Shown piece by piece: positions 16,703-25,448 of a DNA stretch of 43,485 nt. The number at the start of each line of letters is the position of its first letter. Position 1 is the stretch's first letter. Origin of the DNA: a virus; the IMG/VR virus record IMGVR_UViG_3300036861_000168, positions 1 to 43,485 of that record; one strand, 5' to 3'. A program made the translations under genes and the position numbers. Under the pieces are notes generated by a model. That model worked only from the letters and a program-made list of their open reading frames with translations. It had not been told where the DNA came from and searched no databases.

Positions 16703-16924
16703 TCACCCCTTCAGGATTGTCCCCCTCGCGACCTTGCCCAACCGCTCCAGCCGGTACTCGGGCCGAGTATACGCGCATGACTCGTTCCATACCTTTGGAT
16801 GGAGATAGCGCCCACACTGGACGCAATACCGCATCAACGCCAGGTTGGCCTCCGCCTTCGTCTTCACGGAGAACGGATCAACACCCGGCAGAATGCCTTT
16901 CTGGCGGTCGATCTTGTGGATCAT
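16703..16924 (-). CDS. Small CxxC protein, 73 aa
   Basis: ATG overlaps the upstream stop (ATGA). The product has one CVQC pair (YCVQCGRY) and another Cys (NESCAY) about twelve residues later, a possible partial zinc site. It lies within the small-gene run between portal and scaffold. Function unknown; the family is not recognised. Confidence 0.65.
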   Translation of the reverse strand: MIHKIDRQKGILPGVDPFSVKTKAEANLALMRYCVQCGRYLHPKVWNESCAYTRPEYRLERLGKVARGTILKG

Positions 16925-17169
16925 CGCCGCCGCGCGTTGTCGATCACCGCGTCCACGAAGTTCAGCATGTCCCGTGCGCCCATCCAGCGGCCCACGTTGC
17001 GCTCGAATTGCTCCTTACTCCCGTGCAGCACGTCCTGAACGCGGTCGATCAGATAGAGATCATATCGGCGCTTGAACGCCGCGAAGTACTCGCTTTGCTT
17101 CCACTCCGCGAGGAGTTGGGCATCCTCGTCGAGCCGCTGCTGCTCGAACACGTCGGCGGCACTAGCCAC
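16921..17169 (-). CDS. Small helical protein, 82 aa
   Basis: Mostly charged helical sequence (FEQQRLDEDAQLLAEWKQSE, then FVDAVIDNARRR) without Cys. It overlaps both neighbours by 4-8 bases. In this spot a head-completion or chaperone-like role is possible, but no family is recognised. Confidence 0.65.
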   Translation of the reverse strand: MASAADVFEQQRLDEDAQLLAEWKQSEYFAAFKRRYDLYLIDRVQDVLHGSKEQFERNVGRWMGARDMLNFVDAVIDNARRR

Positions 17170-17317
17170 GTCCCTCCACCTCCCGGATCGCCCGCTGAAG
17201 CCGCGAAGCCGTCAGATTGATGGCCGTCTTCGGGATCGGCCGGTCGGCCTCGGCGATGGCCATGAGCATGGAGTAGGCTTCGGCCCCGGCAGCAGTCAAC
17301 TCCGCCACGTCCGTCAT
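17162..17317 (-). CDS. Small helical protein downstream of portal, 51 aa
   Basis: The start chosen is the ATG of MTDVAELTAAGAEAYSML; an earlier in-frame codon would overlap the portal gene by 50 bases. The product is a single amphipathic helical region followed by a basic end (ASRLQRAIREVEGRG). No good ribosome binding site is visible, so coupling to the portal is probable. Function unknown. Confidence 0.6.
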   Translation of the reverse strand: MTDVAELTAAGAEAYSMLMAIAEADRPIPKTAINLTASRLQRAIREVEGRG

Positions 17318-17339
17318 GCGCGTGTTGAGCCAGCCGAGA

Positions 17340-19730
17340 CTAAGCAAACGGTCCCACCCCCATGCCCTGCGCCATCGGCGCGCCGGTTCCATTCCCGCCC
17401 TGCGGCTGTGCTGGCCCCGGTCCGAGTTGCGGCTGCGCCCGGCCGGTCTGTGCGTTCATTCCTTGAACGCCGCCCGGTCCCATCGCGCCGGCCTTGCCGC
17501 CCTTGGCACCGCCCATCTGCTGAGCCATCTGCATGACGAACGCCATCTGCTGGGTCTCCGCGATATGAGCGAGGAGCAGCTCTCGGCCCTCGGCGGTGAG
17601 GAACGCGCTCTCCGGCTGATCGAGGAAGAAGTAATGTTCCATGATGTGACGCTGCATGTCCTCGGCTGGCGAGGGGTGCACGTCCTTGCCCGCGCCCGAG
17701 AGGAACATCGCGTGCTCCTGCACCGGCTCCTTCGGGGGCACGAACTGCGGGGCCTGGAGGATGCGCAGGGGATCCCGCTCGCCATACGCCTTGAGAAAAT
17801 CCTTCGCCAGCTCGAAGATGCCGTTGAGCCCCATCGTCTGCGACTGGAGAAAGACGGGGTTCATCATCGTGGTGAGCTTGATCTGCGCCGTCTCCCGCAT
17901 GGACTGCTTGTTGAGCGTCTCCGTGGTCGCGGAGAGCCGGAGATCGAACTTCCCTTGAATCTCCGTGCGGTCCTGGATGCGGATCACCTCGGGCCGCCCC
18001 GTGACGCGGAACTCCTTGCCTGGCGGGAGGTACTGCTGATCGAGCGCGAGAATCTGGATGTAGATGCGCCGCCAGAACTCTTGGAAGCGCGACATGAAGA
18101 CCTTGAACCGGAGGCCGGATTCCGAGAGCAGTGAGGCGACGCCGGTTGCGGTCCGCGTCGCCCCCACGCGGTTCGGCTGGCGGCCCAGCGCCATGTCGGT
18201 CACTCCGGTCAGCCGCTCGTTGTACTGCTGGAGCAGCGCTTCCTCCTGGAAGCCGAACGCCGTGTTGGTGCGGAACTGGGGGAACAGGATATCGGTCTGC
18301 GGGTTATCCACCGGCACGCCTTCCCCTGGCCGGAGCCGATGCTGCGTCGGCTTCAGCATGGAGGTGGAGCGGTAGAAGTAGAACGGCAGATTGCCGATGG
18401 TCCCGTAGTCCACCCGCTGGTTGTGCATGGTGGACATCTCGTCCTGCACCTCGCGGATCATCTCGGGGAGACTGAGCCCGAGCGTCCGGTTTGGCAGCGG
18501 CATGAAGACTTCCTTCTCGAATGGCCGCTTGCCGGACGCGTTCACATTGTCGAGGTAGTCCCACCCGAGCGTCAACTTGTGGGGCTCGGCGACCCAGGAG
18601 ACGATTTCCTCCGAGTAGCCGTCCTCGTCAATGTCCTTCGCGCGGTAGTCCTCCAGCACGCAATACATGTCCGCCCGCATGTCCGAGGACTCTGGGTCCA
18701 CGCCCTCTTGGCGGTCAAGCGTCTGCCGCGCCCCGTCGGCGTCCATCACGTCGTCCATGCCAGTGGGACCGCGGCGGATCACTTCCTCCACGATCTCCCG
18801 GTCGAACTGGCCCCGCCGTGCCCGCTGGCGCAATTCGTCCTCGCTCATCCAGAGCCGATGCTGAAGCCAGCGGAACTTCTGGGGATCGCGTCCCGCGCGA
18901 GCCGGCGCGATCACGTCCTCGGGATCGGGAAACTCGACGGATGCGCCCTCGAACTGCAACTCCTCCTTGTCGAGGAGCACCTGGATCTCGTCCTCGAAGA
19001 ACGCGAACTCGGCCGCCACGTCCGTGCGCCGGCCGCCGGGCATCCTGAGCTTGCCCTTCCATACGAAGTCCTCGCCCGGCTGGCGCTCCAAGTCCTCCGG
19101 CACCGCCTGACCAAAAAGCGTCTGGAAGATGATGTCGAGGCTCGTGGTCGGGGGGAACTTCCGGATGGCCTTGATCTTTCGGTAGCGCCGATCCCACCGA
19201 ATCTTCCCCCATACGACGCCAGCCACGAGGAAGAGATGCGCCGATTCGTCCGCCAGCGCGAAGATGTCGAGCTCGGTGTCCACTTGCCAGTTGAGGAACA
19301 GTTCCGTCAGCTCGGCCTTGTCGTCATCCTCGGGGCCGACCGGGATCACGAGCACCTTCGGCTCCTGCCCGACAATCGCCTCGATGAGCCGCGGCTTGAG
19401 CGTCTCCACGTCCGTCATGGTGACCGGGGGATGAAAGTTGGCCGCGCCCTCCCACGGGAAGTCCTTCGGCGTCGTCTCGTTCAGGTAGCGCCGATACCCC
19501 TGGTCGAGCTTGTCTTCCCACTCGAGGCGATCGGAGAGCGCGTCCAAGTAGTCGCGATGCACCTCACTCGCATGATCGGCCAGATCGAACTCCGGCACGT
19601 CGTGGAGCTTGTCCGTGAGCCGGAGTCGCGGCTGCTCCTCAGCGGGCGGGGCCTCCACGGCGATCACCGTGGGGAGGTCGTCCACCGATTCGACCGGCTG
19701 CGCGGCGTCGAGTTGGGTGTTTTCAGCCAT
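17340..19730 (-). CDS. Portal protein, P22-like, 796 aa
   Basis: This forms the dodecameric ring through which DNA enters and leaves the head. The start MAENTQLDAAQPVES overlaps the terminase stop (TGATG); an upstream codon would add 42 residues lying inside the terminase gene. Length and layout fit P22-like portals: an acidic N-terminus, a core with DYLDALSDRLEWEDKLDQGY and RLIEAIVGQEPKVLVIPVG, the crown/stem region with TGVTDMALGRQPNRVGATRT, and a C-terminal Gly/Gln-rich tail from about residue 735 (MGGAKGGKAGAMGPGG) that resembles a flexible barrel extension. The large size favours a podovirus-like head. Confidence 0.85.
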   Translation of the reverse strand: MAENTQLDAAQPVESVDDLPTVIAVEAPPAEEQPRLRLTDKLHDVPEFDLADHASEVHRDYLDALSDRLEWEDKLDQGYRRYLNETTPKDFPWEGAANFHPPVTMTDVETLKPRLIEAIVGQEPKVLVIPVGPEDDDKAELTELFLNWQVDTELDIFALADESAHLFLVAGVVWGKIRWDRRYRKIKAIRKFPPTTSLDIIFQTLFGQAVPEDLERQPGEDFVWKGKLRMPGGRRTDVAAEFAFFEDEIQVLLDKEELQFEGASVEFPDPEDVIAPARAGRDPQKFRWLQHRLWMSEDELRQRARRGQFDREIVEEVIRRGPTGMDDVMDADGARQTLDRQEGVDPESSDMRADMYCVLEDYRAKDIDEDGYSEEIVSWVAEPHKLTLGWDYLDNVNASGKRPFEKEVFMPLPNRTLGLSLPEMIREVQDEMSTMHNQRVDYGTIGNLPFYFYRSTSMLKPTQHRLRPGEGVPVDNPQTDILFPQFRTNTAFGFQEEALLQQYNERLTGVTDMALGRQPNRVGATRTATGVASLLSESGLRFKVFMSRFQEFWRRIYIQILALDQQYLPPGKEFRVTGRPEVIRIQDRTEIQGKFDLRLSATTETLNKQSMRETAQIKLTTMMNPVFLQSQTMGLNGIFELAKDFLKAYGERDPLRILQAPQFVPPKEPVQEHAMFLSGAGKDVHPSPAEDMQRHIMEHYFFLDQPESAFLTAEGRELLLAHIAETQQMAFVMQMAQQMGGAKGGKAGAMGPGGVQGMNAQTGRAQPQLGPGPAQPQGGNGTGAPMAQGMGVGPFA

Positions 19731-20656
19731 CAATACCCGCCCCGTCGCCCCGCCGTGTAGGCGTAGGTTCGCGCACGCGCGGCCTGCTCGCCATGGCCTG
19801 GCCCGTAATGCTCGGCGAGATTTGAGAAGTGATTTGTCACGAGATACCGCAAGCACGCCTGAGTGTGCGAAAAGTAGCCGTCATCATCCGGTTCATCGTG
19901 GTACGTGCCGTCCGTCTTCATCTTGTACGTGTAGCCGCCGAGCATGCCCGAGATGATAATGGGACAGCGACGGGTGACGAGCAGGGCGGGGGACTTGTCA
20001 TCGCGCTCGCGAAGAAGCTGGTGGATGATGGCGCGTCCGGTCTTACGAGGACGCGGCGAGTAGGCGGGATAAATCCCGTAGCGCGCGAGCACCTGAAGCT
20101 CGGTCGTCTCGCTCTGCTCTGACATGATCGACCGTACTTGCGCGCCAGCCGGATCACAATAGTCGGCGTAACCCCATGCCGACCAGTCGCCGAATGAGTC
20201 CGCGCAGTACTGGATGACCTTCTGCGCAAAGCGGTCGATATCGAGGTCTCTGCCCTGTAACTCTCCGTAGAGGATCAGCCGGTCCCGCGAATCCACCTGG
20301 GCGATCACGACGGCCGGGTGGTGATAGCCGAAGTCCCAGGATCGGAGGAGCCGACGGCGACGGCGTGGCATCAGATCGGCCGCCAGCCGCCCCATATTCT
20401 GCTCGTCCAGTACGTGGTCCTGCTCGGAGAACTCGGGGAAGCACCGCTTGCCGGCAGTGACATCAAACGAGCACTCCATCTCACGCTGGAAGTCATTCGG
20501 ATCGAGATAGCGGAGCCGCTGCTTCTCAAGCCAGGCTCGCGCCTCCTCTGCCAACTCGGGATCTGCGGAGTGCGGATCGTGATTCGGAAAGAGACTGTAA
20601 TGCGCCCGGATACTGACCACGCCCAGGGGATTCTTCGCCAGAGTCAGCCCCCTCAT
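19730..20656 (-). CDS. Terminase large subunit, nuclease domain, 308 aa
   Basis: This holds the RNase H-like nuclease of the DNA packaging motor, which cuts the concatemer. Visible acidic positions: SWDFGYHHPAVVIAQVD (Asp at about 108), ADYCDPAGAQ (Asp at 165 or 168), and a C-terminal EPDDDGYFSHTQACLRYL, consistent with a three-acid active site. The ATG lies in the ATGA overlap with the ATPase gene; the sequence before it in the same frame has no start codon. Normal terminases carry both domains in one chain, so this is half of a split protein. See the partner ATPase gene. Confidence 0.85.
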   Translation of the reverse strand: MRGLTLAKNPLGVVSIRAHYSLFPNHDPHSADPELAEEARAWLEKQRLRYLDPNDFQREMECSFDVTAGKRCFPEFSEQDHVLDEQNMGRLAADLMPRRRRRLLRSWDFGYHHPAVVIAQVDSRDRLILYGELQGRDLDIDRFAQKVIQYCADSFGDWSAWGYADYCDPAGAQVRSIMSEQSETTELQVLARYGIYPAYSPRPRKTGRAIIHQLLRERDDKSPALLVTRRCPIIISGMLGGYTYKMKTDGTYHDEPDDDGYFSHTQACLRYLVTNHFSNLAEHYGPGHGEQAARARTYAYTAGRRGGY

Positions 20657-21393
20657 TGCTCGGTCGTTCCCGAGAACATCTGCCAGAATGCGTTCTGCTT
20701 CCCATTCGGCGTGGAGACGCAGATCAGCTTCGTCTGCTTCTGGATCGTCGGGAGCACGGCGGTGACGGACAGCCGCGCCTGCTCCATGAACGCCATCTCA
20801 TCCATCACGACCACCGATGGCGTCTTTGACCGCACCTGATGGCCACCTTCGGGAATGGCGACAACCTTGGAGCCGTTCGGCCACGTGATTTCTCCGTGAC
20901 CGAAACGCGCTCGCCCGTTGATCCACTCCGCGCCATTCCACGAGCGATCCCGCATCCAGGTGGGGAGATTCTGCTCTATGAACTCCATGCGCGCGGTGTC
21001 GTGGCGCTTCTCTCCGTGGCTTACCATGTCGATCGCGTCTTGCTCGCGCTTCGACTGCCAGACGATGAGTCGATTCGGATGGAAGCGCCCAACATGGACA
21101 CAGAACGAGCAACACTCCCACGACATCATGATCTGACGCGACTTCGCAATGGCGTAGAGGTTCTCATTCGGATCAGCTAGCGCGGTCCAGATCGCCTCAA
21201 GCTGCGCGAGATCCGGAAACGCCTTCACGCTCTCCTCGGCACCGGCCGCCTCGTCCCGCGTCTTCACGTGATTGACGACCCAGTACCAGCCGTCCTGACG
21301 GCAGCGCTCCAGCTCGGCCAGGATGAGGCCCGAGACAAGCTTCTGCTGCTCGTCGGGGGCCAGCACCTCGAGGTCGGGGGCGGTGAGGCTCAC
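20653..21393 (-). CDS. Terminase large subunit, ATPase domain, 246 aa
   Basis: This is the packaging ATPase. The GTG start (MSLTAPDLEVLAPDEQQ) overlaps the previous TAG by one base. A Walker A-like loop is seen at YAIAKSRQIMMSW (about 80-92), the Walker B with catalytic Glu at SVVVMDEMAF (about 193-202), and the coupling motif at CVSTPNGKQNAFW (about 225-237). The protein stops at TGA 14 residues after that motif, where a complete terminase would run on into the nuclease. It therefore covers only the motor half and must act with the 308-aa nuclease gene. Confidence 0.87.
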   Translation of the reverse strand: MSLTAPDLEVLAPDEQQKLVSGLILAELERCRQDGWYWVVNHVKTRDEAAGAEESVKAFPDLAQLEAIWTALADPNENLYAIAKSRQIMMSWECCSFCVHVGRFHPNRLIVWQSKREQDAIDMVSHGEKRHDTARMEFIEQNLPTWMRDRSWNGAEWINGRARFGHGEITWPNGSKVVAIPEGGHQVRSKTPSVVVMDEMAFMEQARLSVTAVLPTIQKQTKLICVSTPNGKQNAFWQMFSGTTEQ

Positions 21394-21782
21394 TAGATGC
21401 GTTTCTCCGCTTGGGTGGTGACCTTCAGGAGGCACGAGCCGCCGGCATTGCCATTCGTCGGAGCCGGGCGAATGTAGTAGGTCGCCTCCAGCACTTGCTT
21501 GATATTGGCGCTCGTGATGGAGAGCGCGGTCGTCCCGTCCACCTCATGCAGCGTCGCGTAGACTGCCGCTGCCGTCGCGATCGCGTTGGACCCCTCGATG
21601 TGGATGGTACCGTGCGTGGTGCCTGCTGTCTGGACGTTCCGGTCGGTGAGAATCGCGGCTTGCTGAAGCGCGAACTGATTGCCGTCGGGGAAAGCGACAC
21701 ACGTATCCCCGGAGGCGAAGCCCGACCAGTTCACGAGGTAGCCGCCCACGATCGGCGTGGCGGTGTAGTTGATGGTGGCCAT
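21393..21782 (-). CDS. Beta-rich virion-associated protein, 129 aa
   Basis: Ser/Thr/Ala-rich, with short beta segments (TATPIVGGYLVNWSGFASGD) and low charge. It is followed directly by the terminase start and preceded by the 71-aa gene, in the stretch between fibre and packaging genes. Likely a virion or fibre-associated protein; family unknown. It has no terminase-small-subunit HTH pattern. Confidence 0.6.
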   Translation of the reverse strand: MATINYTATPIVGGYLVNWSGFASGDTCVAFPDGNQFALQQAAILTDRNVQTAGTTHGTIHIEGSNAIATAAAVYATLHEVDGTTALSITSANIKQVLEATYYIRPAPTNGNAGGSCLLKVTTQAEKRI

Positions 21783-21785
21783 CGG

Positions 21786-22001
21786 CTATCTCCTCCGTGG
21801 ACGGAAGGCCGGGATGTAGGACGCGACAGTGGCGGCGGCTCCGCCATCCGCGACGGCATCGGCGAAGGCCCCGCGATAGCTCCACGCGATCTGCGCGCGA
21901 TCGCCGGCCGTAATCGCGCCATCCGCTACGACAGTGCGTGGGCGGAAGAACTTCGCCACGCTGGCGGCGCTCGCGCGCTTGCGGTGGGAATCCATTGGCA
22001 T
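21786..22001 (-). CDS. Small basic protein, 71 aa
   Basis: The product begins MPMDSHRKRASAASVAKFF and ends in RRR, with an Ala-rich centre. Its start is one base after the TAA of the 373-aa gene, and a second ATG six bases later is an alternative start. Function unknown; the basic ends could bind DNA or virion proteins. Confidence 0.55.
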   Translation of the reverse strand: MPMDSHRKRASAASVAKFFRPRTVVADGAITAGDRAQIAWSYRGAFADAVADGGAAATVASYIPAFRPRRR

Positions 22002-22002
22002 C

Positions 22003-23124
22003 TTATGGCCCCGCCAACATCTCGGCTTCGGTGTACGTCACGCCGTCATCCGTAATATTCTTCTTGAACACCACCGTGCCGGCATCGTTGTGGCCCTTCA
22101 TCACCGTCGCGCCGGCCGTCGAGTCGACGATCACCTGATTGCGCGTGAGCATCCACGTCATCATCGCGGCCTGATCAAGAGACCACGGGGTCGCGGGAGG
22201 AGCGGCCTGTCCGAGTTCCGTCGCGATCCAACTCACCGAGGCGCCGCTGCCGGCCGGGCGGAGGAGGAGCGCCGGCAGATTTCCGTTCAGCCCGCCATAG
22301 ACCAGCATGCCGGCCCCAATGCCGCTACCGACGTTGTGACCAAGCTCGACATATGATCCCGTGAGGCCGGCTTCGGCATGGAGCCCGGCGCTTCCGGCAC
22401 TATCCCCATAAAGACGGACGCCATGTTTTTGGGTGGAATTGGCTTCCACCGCGTAGTTGTTATCGGCGTAGGCGTAGATCGCGCGCACCGAGCCGCTCGC
22501 CCCCGCTTCAATGGCGGCCTTTCCGACACCCGCCGTGGCTTGCGCATTGATACCCGACCCGCCAGTCACTCCGCCAGAGACGCGCAGACCATCGCCCGTC
22601 GTGCCGCCCTGCCAGTGCATGGCCGCGCCCGAGCCATTGCCCGTTGCGAAGAGCGCCCGGCCGTTGGAGCCTGTGGATTGGAGGGAGACCGCATCTCCGG
22701 TTGAGTTGATGACGGTCAGCGACTTCAACGTCATCGTGGCGGAGGCGTTGCCCCAGTTCGGGGTCGCGTGGACGGCATTGACGATGGTGGCGACCGCGGC
22801 GGTGACGAGTTCCCCGATATGCACCGGATTCGTATAGAGGACTATTGGCGTCCCGCGCGCCCCGGAATTCGAGCACGTTGCCACCACCGCGATCGTCTGG
22901 CCATTCGTCTCTGTGCCCGTGAGATCGAGGTAGTACATGCCCATGGTCGTGCCGATCTCAACAGGATTGCTGGCGGTGTAGAGCGGCGACGCGGCATCGA
23001 TCGAGTAGATCGCATCCAGCCCGGTGCCGACCAGGATAGGGAGTCCCTGCATGTCGAGGAGCGGGAACGTGACCCGGTACGGCTGCGCCTTGATCGGAAG
23101 CGGGAACGCGTCAGCGGAGGCCAT
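22003..23124 (-). CDS. Tail fibre or receptor-binding-like protein, 373 aa
   Basis: Start MASADAFPLPIKAQPYRV overlaps the upstream stop (TGATG); an in-frame extension of 94 residues upstream is spurious, lying in the neighbouring gene. Residues 1-100 are an Ig-like beta domain (VEIGTTMGMYYLDLTGTETN), and residues about 150-300 are a Gly/Ala-rich repetitive region of short beta strands (VTGGSGINAQATAG, GDSAGSAGLHAEAGLTGS) like a beta-helix fibre. The C-terminus (KGHNDAGTVVFKKNITDDGV) resembles a common fibre end found in phages. It probably binds cell-surface glycans. The role is inferred from fold-like pattern. Confidence 0.7.
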   Translation of the reverse strand: MASADAFPLPIKAQPYRVTFPLLDMQGLPILVGTGLDAIYSIDAASPLYTASNPVEIGTTMGMYYLDLTGTETNGQTIAVVATCSNSGARGTPIVLYTNPVHIGELVTAAVATIVNAVHATPNWGNASATMTLKSLTVINSTGDAVSLQSTGSNGRALFATGNGSGAAMHWQGGTTGDGLRVSGGVTGGSGINAQATAGVGKAAIEAGASGSVRAIYAYADNNYAVEANSTQKHGVRLYGDSAGSAGLHAEAGLTGSYVELGHNVGSGIGAGMLVYGGLNGNLPALLLRPAGSGASVSWIATELGQAAPPATPWSLDQAAMMTWMLTRNQVIVDSTAGATVMKGHNDAGTVVFKKNITDDGVTYTEAEMLAGP

Positions 23125-23846
23125 CAGCGGGCCATGGCGAGTCGCCGGCCGGCATGCGGCACGCTGCCGTATCGGGCGAGACCGGGGTGAATGATCGCGG
23201 CATTCGGCGGATGCGAGGCCGTCGAGAGGCTCGTCCCCGTGGGCACGCGGTCCGTGATGATGTCGCGCACGTAATCCGACCCGTAGAGCGGCCAGAAGTG
23301 TGTCAGGCCGCGCGTGATGAAGCCGGGGCACCGGAGCCCGTCGTCCATCTCGCTGGCGGTGAGGAGCACGTTGAAGAACTGGTGAAACGCCAGAGGGCCA
23401 TCCCACGTCCGATCCGCCGCGTTTCGGTTACCGATTCCGTACCCCGAATTCGGGCTCACCGCCGTGCCCGACGGGGTGGTGCCCGTTGTGACGGTCACGC
23501 TCGCAAAGTTGATGCGCACGGTGGGATTGTTGGTGGTGGCGCTCCGATCGTAACTCAACGCAATGGCATTCCACTGGCCGTCGGTGGCCGCCCACGTCCA
23601 GACGCCCGTCGTGGTGTTGAACACGTACTGGAACTGAAGGGTGTTCGCCCCGACGCTGTGGAACAGACCGAACCCATTGGCACCGGACTGACCGCCGGCC
23701 AGCTCGTCGGCGATCAGGATGCGGCCCGCCGTCTCACCCACACTGTTGGCGCGCGCCCAGACCAATATCGTCATCTGGGCCACGTCGAATCCGGTCGCCG
23801 TCGTGTCCTCCAACTTCGAGGTCGTGCCATTGAAGAGGACGGCCAT
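23124..23846 (-). CDS. LamG/concanavalin-like lectin domain protein, 240 aa
   Basis: Pattern fits a LamG-type jellyroll: FNGTTSKLEDTTATGFDVAQM at the start, ILVWARANSVGETAGRI, WNAIALSYDRSATTNNPTVR and the final NRNAADRTWDGPLAFHQFFN. Such domains bind sugars and are common in phage fibres and appendages. It lies next to the fibre gene and the carboxypeptidase-like gene. Ligand unknown. Confidence 0.75.
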   Translation of the reverse strand: MAVLFNGTTSKLEDTTATGFDVAQMTILVWARANSVGETAGRILIADELAGGQSGANGFGLFHSVGANTLQFQYVFNTTTGVWTWAATDGQWNAIALSYDRSATTNNPTVRINFASVTVTTGTTPSGTAVSPNSGYGIGNRNAADRTWDGPLAFHQFFNVLLTASEMDDGLRCPGFITRGLTHFWPLYGSDYVRDIITDRVPTGTSLSTASHPPNAAIIHPGLARYGSVPHAGRRLAMAR

Positions 23847-23847
23847 A

Positions 23848-25113
23848 TCAGTTCGTCTTCAGCCACTCGTCCGTCATGCGGACGAAGTTCTCGCCTATCA
23901 GTCGCGCGGTTGTGGGTGTCGCCGCCTGCCCGTTCTCGAAGTCGGTCTGGGCTCCGGTCTCGAAAAGCGCGCAGTGGGGGATGCCCTCGGACTTGAGCAC
24001 GCGGTACGGGCCCGCGACCGTGCTGCCGAATGGGCCGGGGAAGCTGCCGGTCGGGAGCGCGTTTGGGTTCACGTTGGTCCCGCTGTAGTAGTTGCCGGGG
24101 TCAAACGTGGCGTTGGCGACCGGCAGCGTCGAGAACGCCTCGGGAGTCCCCTTCGCGACGACAACGAACATGCTGCGCGGGACCGGCGTGAAGCCGCCCG
24201 CGAAATCGACGGAGGTGTGCCACTCAGCGAGCACCTTTGGCACGCGGGCGAGGATGTCGGCGTGCAGGCACGACTGCTCCGGCCCCTCGGTCTGCGCATT
24301 CGGGCCGGTCACGTCGAAACGGGCGAACGCGATGCCCCCGGCCCCGGTCCGGCCCCAGCCGTTCACGTAGCCGTCCGGGTTGAGCCGCACCACGATGTCC
24401 CACACGCGGTCATCGAGGAGCGCCGGATGCGCCAGGAGGTAGTCGATCATTCCGGCCATCGTCCACGGGACGAGCCGCTCCTCCGTGTGGCCGGCGTCGA
24501 AGGCGTAGACCTTTTCTTTGCCGGAATCCGGGATCGCGGTGTTCGTGAGCGTGAAGCGGTAGATCGGCTCGCCGAGCACTGAGGTCGCGAGCGGATGACG
24601 CACGACATACTGCGTGAAGGCCATCCACCGCGCCATGTCCTCCTGATAGCGGAAGGTCGTGTACGGCTGGGCCTCGGCGACTCGCAGGAAGCCACCAGAG
24701 CCGGCGGGGATGGTGATCTCCGTTCGGTCCGAGAAGTACGTCTGCGTGGCCCGCGTCCAGATGGCCAGCGTCGGGTCGCGCGTGTACCAGCACGGCGCAA
24801 ACGTCGGGCCGGTCCGGTAGCCGAGCACGGCGCCCCAGGTCCGGTAGACCCGGAAGGTCCGCGCGCCCGAGCCACCGTGGAGCGTCTGAAAGTCGGGGAA
24901 CATGCTGAAGCGCTGATTGGGCACCGCACCCGTCGAGGGCGTCACCCACGGGGGTGCGGCGTCCGGCGTGCCCATCACGGGATCGGGCGCGCAGTAAATC
25001 GCCGTCACGCCTGGCGACACCTCGACCGCGTGATCGAGATTTCCGCCCTCGGGCGCACGGGTCCACAGGAGCTCACCGGGCGGGCCGGTGAACGGCGTGC
25101 GAACGCGCGGCAT
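23848..25113 (-). CDS. M14-like zinc carboxypeptidase, 421 aa
   Basis: The metallocarboxypeptidase fold is suggested by motifs in the right order: HxxE at DAGHTEERLV (His209, Glu212), the substrate-binding segment LNPDGYVNGWGR (about 244-255), AFARFD in place of the usual DLNR (Arg at about 265), a third zinc ligand His in LAEWHTS (about 299), and a catalytic Glu candidate in HCALFETGAQT (Glu385). An N-terminal beta domain, ending with QPYTTFRYQEDMARWM, recalls cytosolic carboxypeptidases. M14 enzymes remove C-terminal residues from peptides, including murein tails and polyglutamate. Its place among fibre genes implies a virion or envelope target. No signal peptide or ribosome binding site is visible. 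The assignment is by motif reading only. Confidence 0.65.
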   Translation of the reverse strand: MPRVRTPFTGPPGELLWTRAPEGGNLDHAVEVSPGVTAIYCAPDPVMGTPDAAPPWVTPSTGAVPNQRFSMFPDFQTLHGGSGARTFRVYRTWGAVLGYRTGPTFAPCWYTRDPTLAIWTRATQTYFSDRTEITIPAGSGGFLRVAEAQPYTTFRYQEDMARWMAFTQYVVRHPLATSVLGEPIYRFTLTNTAIPDSGKEKVYAFDAGHTEERLVPWTMAGMIDYLLAHPALLDDRVWDIVVRLNPDGYVNGWGRTGAGGIAFARFDVTGPNAQTEGPEQSCLHADILARVPKVLAEWHTSVDFAGGFTPVPRSMFVVVAKGTPEAFSTLPVANATFDPGNYYSGTNVNPNALPTGSFPGPFGSTVAGPYRVLKSEGIPHCALFETGAQTDFENGQAATPTTARLIGENFVRMTDEWLKTN

Positions 25114-25132
25114 CGTGGGGGCGGTGGGCAGA

Positions 25133-25438
25133 CTAGACCTCCGTCCAGGAAAAGCTGGAGACCTGTCGCGGCGCTCCGGGAATGGCCGGCGCGATGTGGT
25201 CGAGATGCACGCTCAGGGCTGGACCGGGCGCGCTTTCGTTCCCGTCCATGTCCTTCGTGGTCGCCGTGAACAGATACGTGCCGTCGTCAGGAATGGAGAG
25301 CCCGGTGAAGAGCACGGGGCCAGGCCCGCCAGGCGGCGACACTTCCACCACGAAGGCTCCGTTGCGGTGGAGCCGATACTTGCTGACATCCGCGTCCGGT
25401 ACTTGGTCGATTTCGAGGGCGCCTCCGGTCCAGGGCAT
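25133..25438 (-). CDS. Fibronectin type III-like small protein, 101 aa
   Basis: The sequence has the FN3 pattern of seven short beta strands: LEIDQVPDADVSKYRLHRNG, FVVEVSPPGG, GTYLFTATTKDMDGNESAP with the closing SVHLDHIAPAIPGAP. FN3-like modules are common in phage tail and fibre proteins, where they bind carbohydrate or other proteins. It is a stand-alone domain here, next to the carboxypeptidase-like gene and in the fibre block. Confidence 0.75.
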   Translation of the reverse strand: MPWTGGALEIDQVPDADVSKYRLHRNGAFVVEVSPPGGPGPVLFTGLSIPDDGTYLFTATTKDMDGNESAPGPALSVHLDHIAPAIPGAPRQVSSFSWTEV

Positions 25439-25448
25439 TCGATGTCTC

